Below are positions 36,167-44,504 of a stretch of DNA of 64,000 bases, piece after piece. Every line of letters starts with the position of its first letter. Within the stretch, counting starts at the first letter, position 1. Location: assembly GCA_902793995.1 (NCBI GenBank), contig CADBFP010000001.1, forward strand, positions 80,546-144,545. Direction: 5' to 3'. The notes under the pieces were generated by a model. It did not search any database and had not been told where the DNA came from. It saw only the letters and a list, made by a program, of their open reading frames with translations. The position numbers and the translations under genes were made by a program. Origin of the DNA: an uncultured Lachnospiraceae bacterium (lineage in GTDB: Bacteria > Bacillota > Clostridia > Lachnospirales > Lachnospiraceae).

Positions 36167-36337
36167 GATTCGCAGCATTGCATTTCCCTTTACGGATACT
36201 ACACAGACTGGTTTCCGGTGCACTCTCCCGAGGAGGCAGATTTACTGAATCAGCAATATGACGGTTTTGCAATAGAGTGTGATTTTCAGGGCCGTTATTT
36301 GATGGAAACAAACGGTATGCTCAAATGGTCGGAATAA
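36167..36337 (+). pseudogene. 3' fragment of an unrecognised gene
   Basis: An open stretch of 56 codons without its own start, directly after the macrodomain stop, reads DSQHCISLYGYYTDWFPVHS..EADLLNQQYDGF..CDFQGRYLMETNGMLKWSE and then stops. Composition and codon use look genuine, so it is likely the tail of a lost gene. No family was recognised. Confidence 0.45.
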
Positions 36338-36373
36338 CAGGAGGTAAGGAATTATGGCAACCCCTTTATCCCC

Positions 36374-36406
36374 CTATATCTTCCGGACAAAGGCAACAAG
36401 CCGGCT
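36374..36406 (-). pseudogene. Scar of a GNAT acetyltransferase C-terminus
   Basis: On the minus strand this reads SRLVAFVRKI and stop. It matches the last residues of the AAC(6')-like fusion at 38027 (NRIVAFVRKI) and about 29 of 33 bases are identical between the two places. It is a remnant of a duplicated or recombined copy of that gene end. Confidence 0.55.
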
Positions 36407-36411
36407 TCACC

Positions 36412-36747
36412 TTCGAGTTTATCAGGTCAAATGATGATATGATAAATGACACGATAACCGGAGAACTAACGACTGACGAGCGACTGGTACTGGAGTTATA
36501 AAAAAAGAACGGACGAAAGTATACAAAACAAGATATAGCGAATACTATCGGAAAGTCTGTATCAACAATCAACAGAGTTATCAAAAGTTTGAAAGAACAG
36601 GATCTGATTGAAAGGATTGGTTCTAATAAAACTGGCTCCTGGTGGGTTCTCCCTTTTTCGGAAAGGTGGCAGGGATTTACATTGACAAGAATATGTGCCC
36701 TAGGTATAATCAGTGAAGACAGTAAACAGACAGTAAAGGATTTTTAG
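36412..36747 (+). pseudogene. C-terminal remnant of an AlbA_2/Schlafen-type winged-helix regulator
   Basis: 112 codons in one frame with one internal TAA: FEFIRSNDDMINDTITGELT..DERLVLEL, stop, KKNGRKYTKQDIANTIGKSV then STINRVIKSLKEQDLIERIG and SWWVLPF. This is the C-terminal winged-helix part of the AlbA_2-type putative DNA-binding proteins that are frequent in Clostridia. The N-terminal ATP/RNA-binding half is lost. The frame runs into the tandem repeat at 36718. Confidence 0.7.
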
Positions 36748-36833
36748 ACAGTAAACAGACAGTAAAGGAATTTTAGACAGTAAACAGACAGTAAATTATT
36801 TTATAACAGTAAACGGACAGTAAAAGAGTACGG
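36718..36833 (+). repeat. 29-bp tandem repeat, four units
   Basis: Units begin at 36718, 36747, 36776 and 36805 and read roughly GACAGTAAACAGACAGTAAAG plus an AT-rich end. Units 1 and 2 differ by one base; units 3 and 4 are more diverged. Within each unit ACAGTAAA occurs twice. The array starts inside the regulator remnant and ends about 70 bases before the ATPase gene. Confidence 0.85.
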
Positions 36834-36901
36834 ATAAGATAGAACAATTTGATGAAATGCAACATACCGTCAGTTTATGCCGTCAGAAAGGAGCGCAGGC
36901 T

Positions 36902-37936
36902 ATGTCAAATCCTTATACACTGGTTTTTGGGCAACCGCCACTTGAAATGATAGAGCGCAAGGCCCAGGCGGATCGGATTATCAGCGAATTCTGCCAGGAA
37001 AGACCTTCCAACTATTTAAATCTGGTCACAGGCATCAGAGGCTGTGGCAAAACAGTGTTTATTACTCAGATTGCCAACAGATTGCGGGAGAAAAAAGAAT
37101 GGATTATTGTTAATCTGAATCCCCAGCGGGATTTGCTGGTCTCTCTGGCGGCAAAATTGAGCAGCGATAAGACCCTCAGCAAAATCTTCCGGGATGCGGA
37201 AATCAATCTCCAGGCTTTCGGATTTGGCGTAGGCATAAAAGGAACCGCCCCCATCACGGATATTGAAGAAGCCCTGAGCAGAATGCTTCGAAGTATCCAA
37301 AAACATAAAAAACGAGTATTGATTACCATCGACGAAGCAAGCAATTCCCGGGATATACGTATTTTTGCCAGCGCATATCAGATATTCCTAAGGGAAGGGC
37401 TTCCAGTCTTTCTTCTGATGACGGGTCTCTACAATCACATTGATCGCCTGAGAAATGCGGAAGGAATGACTTTTTTGGAAAGGGCGCCCCGCACGGTGCT
37501 TGCCCCTTTGCATGCCGATGCTATGACAGCGAATTATGTCAAAACCCTTGAGGTTGGGGAGGATGTTGCCATGAGGCTGGCCAGGGCCAGTAAGGGCTAT
37601 GCCTTTGCTTTTCAAACCATCGGGTACTATGCCTGGGAGCAGGCAGATGACCTGAATACCGCCATGAAGGATGCGGGGGAGTATCTGTATGAGTTTGCTT
37701 ATCAGAAAATCTGGTCAGAGTTGTCGAAAAACGATCGTGAGGTGGTGTTGGCCATTCATCGTTCCAAAAGCGGGGAAATAGCCCGGGTGCGCCAAATTCT
37801 TGATTGGTCCAGCAATCAGTTTAATCCATACCGTGACCGCTTGCTGAAAGCCGGCGTGATCCTAAGTCCTCAAAACGGCCATGTGGAATTGGCCCTTCCC
37901 TGGTTTGGGGAGTATGCGGAAAAAATGAGTGACTGA
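36902..37936 (+). CDS. AAA family ATPase (ORC/STAND-like)
   Basis: 344 residues from ATG 36902, which has AAAGGAG nine bases upstream; the frame is open 15 codons further. P-loop TGIRGCGKTVFITQIA (about 44-59), Walker B KRVLITIDEAS (about 137-147), the sensor region VFLLMTGLY (about 170) and the winged-helix-like C-terminus (DREVVLAIHRSKSGEIARVRQI...FNPYRDRLLKAGVI, about 275-325). The layout resembles the archaeal-type/ORC1-like single-chain ATPases found in mobile and accessory regions, which often act with a restriction or toxin partner. No partner is adjacent here. The gene sits between a graveyard of fragments and the AAC(6')-like fusion, in a clearly accessory segment. Confidence 0.8.
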   Translation: MSNPYTLVFGQPPLEMIERKAQADRIISEFCQERPSNYLNLVTGIRGCGKTVFITQIANRLREKKEWIIVNLNPQRDLLVSLAAKLSSDKTLSKIFRDAEINLQAFGFGVGIKGTAPITDIEEALSRMLRSIQKHKKRVLITIDEASNSRDIRIFASAYQIFLREGLPVFLLMTGLYNHIDRLRNAEGMTFLERAPRTVLAPLHADAMTANYVKTLEVGEDVAMRLARASKGYAFAFQTIGYYAWEQADDLNTAMKDAGEYLYEFAYQKIWSELSKNDREVVLAIHRSKSGEIARVRQILDWSSNQFNPYRDRLLKAGVILSPQNGHVELALPWFGEYAEKMSD

Positions 37937-38026
37937 CGGAGATACATCGCCCGACATGGGGATAGGATAATCATGAAATCATATCGCTTTTCCAAAACGC
38001 TGTCACCGTACTGATAATACATGCTC

Positions 38027-39571
38027 CTATATCTTCCGTACAAAAGCAACAATCCGGTTTGCTTCCTCAAAACCAACAGCCTGATGAAATGCCTGGCTTG
38101 TAAGATTTGAAAGCTCGCAATCGCTGGCAAACTCCGTGCATCCGCGTTTCCTGGCCCAGTCTTCACAGGCCAGCAGCAGTTTTCGGGCGATACCCTTCCG
38201 GCGTTCTGCCGTCGTTACAAAGATGCCCTCCAGGTAAGCGACGGGGCAGGTCTTAGTTCCTTCCACATAATCATATCTTAGCTGGCATTGGGCAAAGGCA
38301 GCGGGTTGATGATTTTTGTAATAAAGGAAAAGTGCCGCATCCTCTTTGCTAAGCAGCCTTTCGAATTCTTCAATCATCTCCTGATGCGTATGCTCCGGCC
38401 ACAGGGCGCAGGCCAGTTCCGCAACATGGGAAGCATCCGCCGGACCGGCCTGCCGCAGATGGCCGTCGTTTCCGTGCAGCGTCCTGCTTTCAACGCCGCC
38501 GGCGGCTTGGTAAGCCGAAATAAAAGCATCTATATCGGCATATACTTCCGCTTGCAGGCCGATGCTCTCATAGATTTGGCGGTAGCTTTCCAGGATATCC
38601 CCAAATCCTTCCGCTGTCTTTTGAAGGTCGGCGGGATCATAAGCGGCCAGCGCGTCATAGGAACCGGTCTTGGTCAGGCTGCTGATATCAGCCATCATTT
38701 CATTGCAGCTGCTCAGGCTCATAAAAGCCAGATGACGGTCGCCATTTTCTGCCGCCAGCTGCATTTTACCATGCCAATTTGAAAACATTTCCTCATAAGT
38801 GCCGGACAGGGCTTCCGCATCCGCTGACTTTTTTTCCGGCTGAAGGGCCTGCCTTTCCGCCTCGAAACACGCCGTCAGCTCCTTCATCAGTACGGTCAAA
38901 TGTTCTTTCAACAGGGATGCGGTCTCGGCCGTCAGCACATCTTCGATTCTCTCGCAAAGCTTTTCCGGCCGCTTCGGCATGGCGCCCAGTTCTTCATATC
39001 GACGGCGGACACCCATATGAAACCAGCTTTTGTTCAGCATAGCGATGGCATTTTCCGCAAAGTACAGGACGCCGCCGGCGAATCTCCGGACCTGGGGCAG
39101 CTCATCCCGGATCATTGCCTCGGCATAGCATTGCCGGGCTTCCTGAAGCATTTTCTCCGCCTTCCGTAAATCTGCTTCACAGAAGGGCTCCGCCAGGGTT
39201 TGCCGCACCTGAGCGCGAAGCCTTTCCAGCTCGTTTCTGTACTTTTCATCCGCGCAGTAAACAATCCGGGAGTCCATCAGCTTGGAAATATTCGGATCTT
39301 CATAGGCAGCGTCCCGGCGCAGGCTTTCCCAAGTCGTGCAATAAATATCATGGCCGACGCCCAGATCCTCCTGAATAAAGGCTTTTTGAAGCTGCCGCCC
39401 GCCTTCGTCATTGATGAGTATCAGCAGATCCAGATCAGACAGCGGATGAATATCCCCCGTCTGAAAGGAACCGTAAATTCCGATCAGGGCGATGGCCCCG
39501 GGGCAGAGTTCTTTCTCCTTTTCCAGCACAGCGCCAATGATTTTTTGATTTCTGACTTCGAGCTTTTTCAT
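38027..39571 (-). CDS. Nucleotidyltransferase fused to AAC(6')-like GNAT acetyltransferase
   Basis: 514 residues from ATG 39571 (GAGG five bases upstream). Residues 1-110 form a polymerase-beta-type nucleotidyltransferase domain with GSFQTGDIHPLSDLDLLIL (GS...DLDLL metal motif) like ANT-type aminoglycoside nucleotidyltransferases. A helical region of about 250 residues follows. Residues 375-514 form a GNAT domain close in pattern to aminoglycoside 6'-N-acetyltransferases: YLEGIFVTTAERRKGIARKL (acetyl-CoA loop), RGCTEFASDCELSNLTSQAF, HQAVGFEEANRIVAFVRK. Both activities could in principle modify aminoglycosides; the substrate is not proven. The tail of a second copy is found at 36374. Confidence 0.82.
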   Translation of the reverse strand: MKKLEVRNQKIIGAVLEKEKELCPGAIALIGIYGSFQTGDIHPLSDLDLLILINDEGGRQLQKAFIQEDLGVGHDIYCTTWESLRRDAAYEDPNISKLMDSRIVYCADEKYRNELERLRAQVRQTLAEPFCEADLRKAEKMLQEARQCYAEAMIRDELPQVRRFAGGVLYFAENAIAMLNKSWFHMGVRRRYEELGAMPKRPEKLCERIEDVLTAETASLLKEHLTVLMKELTACFEAERQALQPEKKSADAEALSGTYEEMFSNWHGKMQLAAENGDRHLAFMSLSSCNEMMADISSLTKTGSYDALAAYDPADLQKTAEGFGDILESYRQIYESIGLQAEVYADIDAFISAYQAAGGVESRTLHGNDGHLRQAGPADASHVAELACALWPEHTHQEMIEEFERLLSKEDAALFLYYKNHQPAAFAQCQLRYDYVEGTKTCPVAYLEGIFVTTAERRKGIARKLLLACEDWARKRGCTEFASDCELSNLTSQAFHQAVGFEEANRIVAFVRKI

Positions 39572-39686
39572 CTTTTCCTCACAGGTGCGGGGCGGGCAGA
39601 ACTTTTCCCCTTCTCCGTCATTATTGAGAAGTAGGCAAAAAATGGTGCAGCTTCTCAATAGAAATCTTCGGGACTTCGCCTAAAAT

Positions 39687-39706
39687 GGGACGGAAAGAAC
39701 CGTCCC
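39687..39706. repeat. Hairpin in the gap between the fusion gene and the dehydrogenase operon
   Basis: GGGACGG, loop AAAGAA, CCGTCCC. The sequence resembles short hairpins common around clostridial genes. The gap 39572-39803 otherwise holds no gene. Confidence 0.5.
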
Positions 39707-39803
39707 CCTGTCTCAACTACTCCTTAAAACCCTGACTGTCATACAGCGTAGAAGATTGCCCCCTGTCAAGCCCGAAATTCGGAACGGGGGCGCTTAATAC
39801 CCC

Positions 39804-40790
39804 TTAGTACCCCTTTTTCAAATCAATCTGCCGCAGGAGGGGCAGGCCCTGGGCGTAGCGGTCCAGGTTTTCCAAAAACAGTTCCGTGATCCGTTTCACG
39901 GTATAAGGCAGGGACATATTGCCAGCAATATGGGTAGTAATGAGGAGCCGGGGGCAGTCCCAAAGGGTAGCCTGCTCCGGGATGGGCTCCGTTTCGAACA
40001 CATCCAGGGCGGCAAACAGGCGGCCGGCCCGCAGTTCCTGCTCCAGAGCGGCCTGATGGATCACGCTGCCCCGCCCCACATTCACCAGCAGGGACTCATC
40101 CGGCAGCTTTTTCTGGCGCTCCGCATTTATCAAATGATAAGTCTCCGGGGTGCCCGGCAGAGAGATAATCAATAAATCCGTTTCCGGCAGGAGAGCGTCC
40201 AGATCCGCCAAAGGCAGTACCCGGTCAAAGGAGCCTCCAGGATGACGGCCGCTGCGGTTCACCCCCGTCAGGCTGGCGGGACCGAAAGCCCGAAGCCGCT
40301 CCGCACATTCCTGGCCGATATCTCCGGTGCCCAGCAGGAGGATGCGGCTGTCCTTTAAGGAGCGGACCGGCAGGTTACGGATCCATTCCCGCTTTTTTAC
40401 CACCTGCTGATAGGCCTCGTTTTGCCGCAGCATCATCAAACTCACCTGGATGACATGCTCGGCGATGGTGGTCCCGTAAGCGCCGGAGGAATTGGTGAGC
40501 ACTGCCTGGGGAGAGGCAAAAACCCCGGGGGCCGTATAAGGCTCCACCCCGGCATAGGGGGTGCACATCCAGCGCAGGGCCGGCGCTGCCCCCGCCAGGG
40601 CCGTGCCGTCTGCAAAAATCACCTCTGCCTCCCGGGCGGCGGGCAGGGCTTCCTGGGGACTTTCAAAAAAATGGACGGAAAGCCCCGCGGCTGCGGCGGC
40701 CGCCCGAATCTGTTCCCGCTGGGAGGCACTTAGCTCCCGGATGGCGACCACGAGTTTTCTGTCAGCTGTTGCTTGAGTGGAAATGTTCAT
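39804..40790 (-). CDS. D-2-hydroxyacid dehydrogenase, NAD-dependent
   Basis: 328 residues, AAAGGAG six bases before the ATG. It has the two-domain form of formate/glycerate dehydrogenases: RILLLGTGDIGQECAERL (NAD-binding, about 147-165), DLLIISLPGTPETYHLIN, the catalytic Arg in LVNVGRGSVI (about 235), Glu in DVFETEPIP (about 263) and His in ITTHIAGN (about 285). The N-terminal 100 residues are less conserved and lack the glycine-rich substrate loop of lactate dehydrogenase, so the substrate is open. It is the last gene of the five-gene operon. Confidence 0.9.
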   Translation of the reverse strand: MNISTQATADRKLVVAIRELSASQREQIRAAAAAAGLSVHFFESPQEALPAAREAEVIFADGTALAGAAPALRWMCTPYAGVEPYTAPGVFASPQAVLTNSSGAYGTTIAEHVIQVSLMMLRQNEAYQQVVKKREWIRNLPVRSLKDSRILLLGTGDIGQECAERLRAFGPASLTGVNRSGRHPGGSFDRVLPLADLDALLPETDLLIISLPGTPETYHLINAERQKKLPDESLLVNVGRGSVIHQAALEQELRAGRLFAALDVFETEPIPEQATLWDCPRLLITTHIAGNMSLPYTVKRITELFLENLDRYAQGLPLLRQIDLKKGY

Positions 40791-40823
40791 GGCTTTCTCC
40801 TTTGTTTTTGAGTGACCGGCGCA

Positions 40824-41678
40824 TTATTCTCGGGGAGAATGGGCGATGGCTTCTAAGTGTTCATAGAACGAGAAGGGCACCGCCAGATTGCCCCAGCCGG
40901 AGCCCAAGGAAATCTTCGGTTTGGCCTCCCCGTGGAAATCCGATCCGCCGCTCTGGGCCAGGCCGAAGCGGGCTGCGATGGCCTTCGCCTTGGCGGTGGT
41001 TTCCTCGTCGAATTCCGTATAGAGGGTCTCCATGGCATCCAGCCCGGCGGCCTTGGCCTTGGGCAGAAACTCCAGCAGCTCCTCCTCCTTCAGGTTCAGG
41101 AAGGGATGGGCCAGCACCGCCACCGCCCCGTATTGCTTGATAAAGCGGATGGTGCCCAGACTGGTGAGCCGCCGGGGGGGCCGGTAAAAGCCGTTGCCCT
41201 CCTTCAAAATATTCTGGAAGGCTTCCTGGACGCTGCTTACATAGCCCTTGGCTGCCAGCACCCGGGCCACATGGGCCCGGTTAAACTCCTCCGCATCCGT
41301 TAAGGCCGCCGCCTCTTCGTAGCGGATATCGATTCCCCCCTCGTTTAAGGCCTGGATCAGCCGCCGATTGGCATGATGCTTGGCCAGATGCATCAGCTCC
41401 ACATAATCCGCCACCTCCGGCCAGTGCTCCTCCCGGAAAAACAGCCCCACGATATGCAGTTCATGGCCCTCGTACTCGGAGGTGAACTCGCAGCCGGGCA
41501 CGGGGATCACGGAGCTGGCGGCCCCGGCTTCCATAAACTCCTTCAGGCCTCCGGCGGTATTATGATCCGTTAAGGCCAGGGCCTTCAGCCCCTTTTCCTC
41601 TGCCAGCTTTATCAGCTGGGAGGGCGTTAAGCTGCCGTCGGAAAAGGTGGAATGGCAATGTAAATCGCAAAGATTCAT
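40824..41678 (-). CDS. PHP-domain phosphoesterase
   Basis: 284 residues. Metal motifs of the PHP family are all visible: DLHCHSTFSDGSLTPSQLI (HxH, residues 7-9), ALTDHNTAGG, VPGCEFTSEYEGHELHIVG, the central His in AVLAHPFLN (about 190), and the end SGGSDFHGE (about 240). This architecture matches nucleoside 3',5'-bisphosphate phosphatase/RNase AM-like (YciV) and other small-molecule phosphoesterases. It starts 12 bases after the CDF transporter gene, so it is co-transcribed. Confidence 0.9.
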   Translation of the reverse strand: MNLCDLHCHSTFSDGSLTPSQLIKLAEEKGLKALALTDHNTAGGLKEFMEAGAASSVIPVPGCEFTSEYEGHELHIVGLFFREEHWPEVADYVELMHLAKHHANRRLIQALNEGGIDIRYEEAAALTDAEEFNRAHVARVLAAKGYVSSVQEAFQNILKEGNGFYRPPRRLTSLGTIRFIKQYGAVAVLAHPFLNLKEEELLEFLPKAKAAGLDAMETLYTEFDEETTAKAKAIAARFGLAQSGGSDFHGEAKPKISLGSGWGNLAVPFSFYEHLEAIAHSPRE

Positions 41679-41690
41679 CGTGTTGTCCTC

Positions 41691-42833
41691 TTAAGTAAAA
41701 TCCGTATCCATGGTAATTTGCAAAGTGTAATCCGGGAAGGCCTGCTGCACCTTCCCGCATACCTCCCGGTACACAGCGGCCCGGTCTTCGGCATCGAAAC
41801 TGATGACAAAATCGAAGCGCAGGGTCTTCTCCGCCTCATCCATATAAAAACCGTGCATTTGCAGCACATAAGGCGTATCCATCACCAGAGCCCGCACCCG
41901 TTCCCGGACCTCAATGGCCTTAGGATCCCGGGTATTAACGGAGTAGACCCCTATGGCGGTGAGGGCCACATGGTGCTTTTCGTAAACATCCAGACTGATG
42001 GTGCGGATCAATTTGTCCAGTTCGTTGGCGGAGTAAGTGTCCGGCACCTCGATATGCACCGAGCCGTTGAAGGCGTCCGGGCCGTAGTTGTGCAGCACCA
42101 GATCGTAAACGCCGCTGACCCCGGGGTAGGCGGCGATGGTTTTTTTAATCGACCGGGCCAGCTCTGCATCGGCCCCTTCCCCCAGTATTTTGGAAATGGT
42201 GCCCTGCAGCATATCCACCCCGGATTTGATAATCACCAGGGAGATGAGAGCACCCAGCCAGGCCTCCAAAGAAACCTTAAACAGCACAAAAACCAGGGCA
42301 GCCACCAGGGTGGCAGCGGAAATCAGGGCGTCCAGGGAGGCATCCGCCCCGGAGTTGATGAGAGAGTCGGAGTTGACTTTCTGCCCCACGCTTTTGACAT
42401 AGCGCCCCAGGAAGACCTTTACCAGCACGGCTATCCCAACGATTACCAGTGATACAGCAGAATAATCCGGTGTCTCAGGATGGATGATTTTTTTGACGGA
42501 CTCCACCAGGGCGGTAATGCCCGCATACAGCACCAGCACCGAAATAAGCATGGCGCTCAGGTACTCGATCCGCCCGTGGCCGAAGGGGTGCATTTTATCC
42601 GGCTCTTTTCCCGCCAGCTTGGTGCCCACGATGGTAATCACGGAACTGGCAGCGTCCGAGACATTGTTCACCGCATCCATTACGATGGCAATGGAGCGGG
42701 AGGCCAGACCGATGAAAGCCTTGAAGGCGGCCAGAAGCACATTGGCCACTATGCCCATGATGCTGGTCCGCACAATGATAGCATCCCTGGTCCGTGCCGC
42801 CTGATGCGCTTCTCCCTGCTTTATTTTACGCAT
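41691..42833 (-). CDS. Cation diffusion facilitator family transporter
   Basis: 380 residues. Six membrane helices lie in the first 220 residues, with the metal site motifs SIAIVMDAVNNVSDAASSVIT (D/N..D in helix 2) and INSGADASLDALISAATL (helix 5). The hydrophilic C-terminus (240-380) has the paired-domain pattern GVYDLVLHNYGPDAFNGSVH and a second similar half, longer than in typical CDF proteins. CDF pumps export Zn, Mn, Fe or Cd in exchange for protons; the Asn/Asp site composition is more like Mn or Fe than Zn members, which is uncertain. It is in the middle of the operon. Confidence 0.9.
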   Translation of the reverse strand: MRKIKQGEAHQAARTRDAIIVRTSIMGIVANVLLAAFKAFIGLASRSIAIVMDAVNNVSDAASSVITIVGTKLAGKEPDKMHPFGHGRIEYLSAMLISVLVLYAGITALVESVKKIIHPETPDYSAVSLVIVGIAVLVKVFLGRYVKSVGQKVNSDSLINSGADASLDALISAATLVAALVFVLFKVSLEAWLGALISLVIIKSGVDMLQGTISKILGEGADAELARSIKKTIAAYPGVSGVYDLVLHNYGPDAFNGSVHIEVPDTYSANELDKLIRTISLDVYEKHHVALTAIGVYSVNTRDPKAIEVRERVRALVMDTPYVLQMHGFYMDEAEKTLRFDFVISFDAEDRAAVYREVCGKVQQAFPDYTLQITMDTDFT

Positions 42834-42854
42834 TGGTCTTACATCCTTCTTTTC

Positions 42855-44483
42855 TTAAAAACAGGCGATATTGCTGTCGGTGCGGGACTCCGTCCCCCCT
42901 ACCAGCACGCCCTCCGGCTGCCGCAGGATCATTTGTCCCCGACCGAAGGAGGCGGTATTTTCACTGATTTCAATCTGATGGCCCCGTTGCCGCAGGCCTT
43001 CGATGATTTCCGGCGCAAAGCCCGGCTCCATCGTCACATGGCCCTCCCGCATCCATTGCCAGCGGGGGGCATCGATGGCCTGCTGGGGGTTCAAATGGAA
43101 GTCCAGCAAATTGGAAATCACCTGTACATGGCCCTGGGGCTGCATGTAACCTCCCATCACCCCGAAGGGGCCAAGGGGCTTTCCGTCCTTCATCAAAAAG
43201 CCGGGAATGATGGTGTGATAGGAGCGCTTGCCGGGCCGCAAATAATTGATATCCGCTGGATTTAAGGAGAAATCTGCTCCCCGGTTCTGCAGGGCAATGC
43301 CGGTGCCCTCCACTACGATGCCGGAGCCAAAGCCCATATAATTTGACTGGATATAGGAAACCATATTGCCTTCCCCGTCGGCGCAGCAAAGATATACCGT
43401 GCCGCTCTTGGGCGGGGTTCCGTGGCTCCATACCTTGGCCCTATCCTGCATTTCGGCCGCCCGGGCCCGGGCATAGCTTTCCTGAAGGTAATCCTGGGGA
43501 TCTGCCTGCATATGGGCCGGATCCGTGACGAAATGAAAGGCATCCGCAAAGGCCATTTTCATGGCTTCGATCTGCCGGTGATAAGTCTCCACGGATTCCT
43601 TTTCCGTGAGGCGGAACTGGTTCAGGAGATTTAAGGCCATCAGTGCCACTATGCCCTGGCCGTTGGGAGGCAGCTCGCAGACCTCAAAGCCCCGGTAGGA
43701 GACCCTAAGGGGCTTCACCCAGAGGGCCTCATGGGCCGCCAGATCCTCATAGCGCAGGTATCCGCCGTATTTCCGGCTTTCCGCATCCATCTGCCGGGCC
43801 AGGCGTCCGCTGTAGAAGCTTTCTCCCCGGCTTTGGGCGATTTCCTCCAGGGTGGCGGCATGGTCCGGCAGGCGGACCGGCTCTCCGGGCAACGGCGCCC
43901 GGCCCTTCGGCGCAAAAGTGCGGAACCATTCCTCAAAGCAAGGGGCTTTCAGTTCTTTTTGATACAGGACAAAGGCCTTCTCCCAGGCGCTGCTGATGGC
44001 AGGAGAGCAGGGGTAGCCTTCGGCGGCATAGCGGATGGCAGGCTTTAAAACCTCTTCCAGCTTGAGGCGGCCGAAGCGGCGGTTCAATTCCGCCCAGGCT
44101 TTCACCGCCCCGGGCACCGTCACCGGCGCCCAGCCGTAGCGGGGCATTTTGCCATCCCTTCCCAGGCCGTCTTTATCCAGCTGCTCCGGCGAAATCAGCG
44201 CCGGCGATTTACCGCTGGAGTTTAAGCCGTACAGCTTCTGATCCTTTTCCGACCAGAGGATGGCAAAGGCATCGGAGCCCAGACCATTGGCCGTGGGTTC
44301 CGTCACGGTCAGGGCGGCGGCAGCGGCCACGGCTGCATCCATAGCGTTGCCGCCCCGTCTTAGCGCCTCCAGCCCGGCGGCGGAAGCCTGGGGGCAGGAA
44401 CAGTTTACCATGCCCCCCTTTGCGTAAATCGGGTATCGCCGGGAAGGATAGGAGAGTTTCAAAGGGTCAAATAAAGTGCTCAT
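42855..44483 (-). CDS. Gamma-glutamyltransferase family protein, no signal peptide
   Basis: 542 residues from the ATG at 44483 (GGAGG five bases upstream). There is no signal peptide, so it should be cytosolic, like YwrD-type members. Seen: GGNAMDAAVAAAAALTVTEPTANGLGSDAF, ELPPNGQGIVALMAL, the autocleavage threonine in PKSGTVYLCCADGEGNMVSY (about residue 362), GFGSGIVVEGTGIALQNRGA and the late RPGKRSYHTIIPGFL. The arginine and glycine pattern of the substrate pocket is kept. It may hydrolyse acyl-glutamyl or other amide substrates rather than glutathione. It follows the VanX-like gene by 21 bases and precedes the CDF gene by 21 bases. Confidence 0.9.
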   Translation of the reverse strand: MSTLFDPLKLSYPSRRYPIYAKGGMVNCSCPQASAAGLEALRRGGNAMDAAVAAAAALTVTEPTANGLGSDAFAILWSEKDQKLYGLNSSGKSPALISPEQLDKDGLGRDGKMPRYGWAPVTVPGAVKAWAELNRRFGRLKLEEVLKPAIRYAAEGYPCSPAISSAWEKAFVLYQKELKAPCFEEWFRTFAPKGRAPLPGEPVRLPDHAATLEEIAQSRGESFYSGRLARQMDAESRKYGGYLRYEDLAAHEALWVKPLRVSYRGFEVCELPPNGQGIVALMALNLLNQFRLTEKESVETYHRQIEAMKMAFADAFHFVTDPAHMQADPQDYLQESYARARAAEMQDRAKVWSHGTPPKSGTVYLCCADGEGNMVSYIQSNYMGFGSGIVVEGTGIALQNRGADFSLNPADINYLRPGKRSYHTIIPGFLMKDGKPLGPFGVMGGYMQPQGHVQVISNLLDFHLNPQQAIDAPRWQWMREGHVTMEPGFAPEIIEGLRQRGHQIEISENTASFGRGQMILRQPEGVLVGGTESRTDSNIACF

Positions 44484-44504
44484 AAAGACCTCCGATAGCA
44501 AAGA

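Noticed and set aside
36165-36200. An out-of-frame KIRSIAFP-like stretch as the continuation of the broken macrodomain
   Set aside because: Eight residues in a different frame from both neighbours; the same bases read better as part of the adjacent 56-codon fragment.
36718-36833. The 29-bp tandem repeat as a CRISPR array
   Set aside because: The units adjoin directly with no spacers and begin inside a coding remnant.
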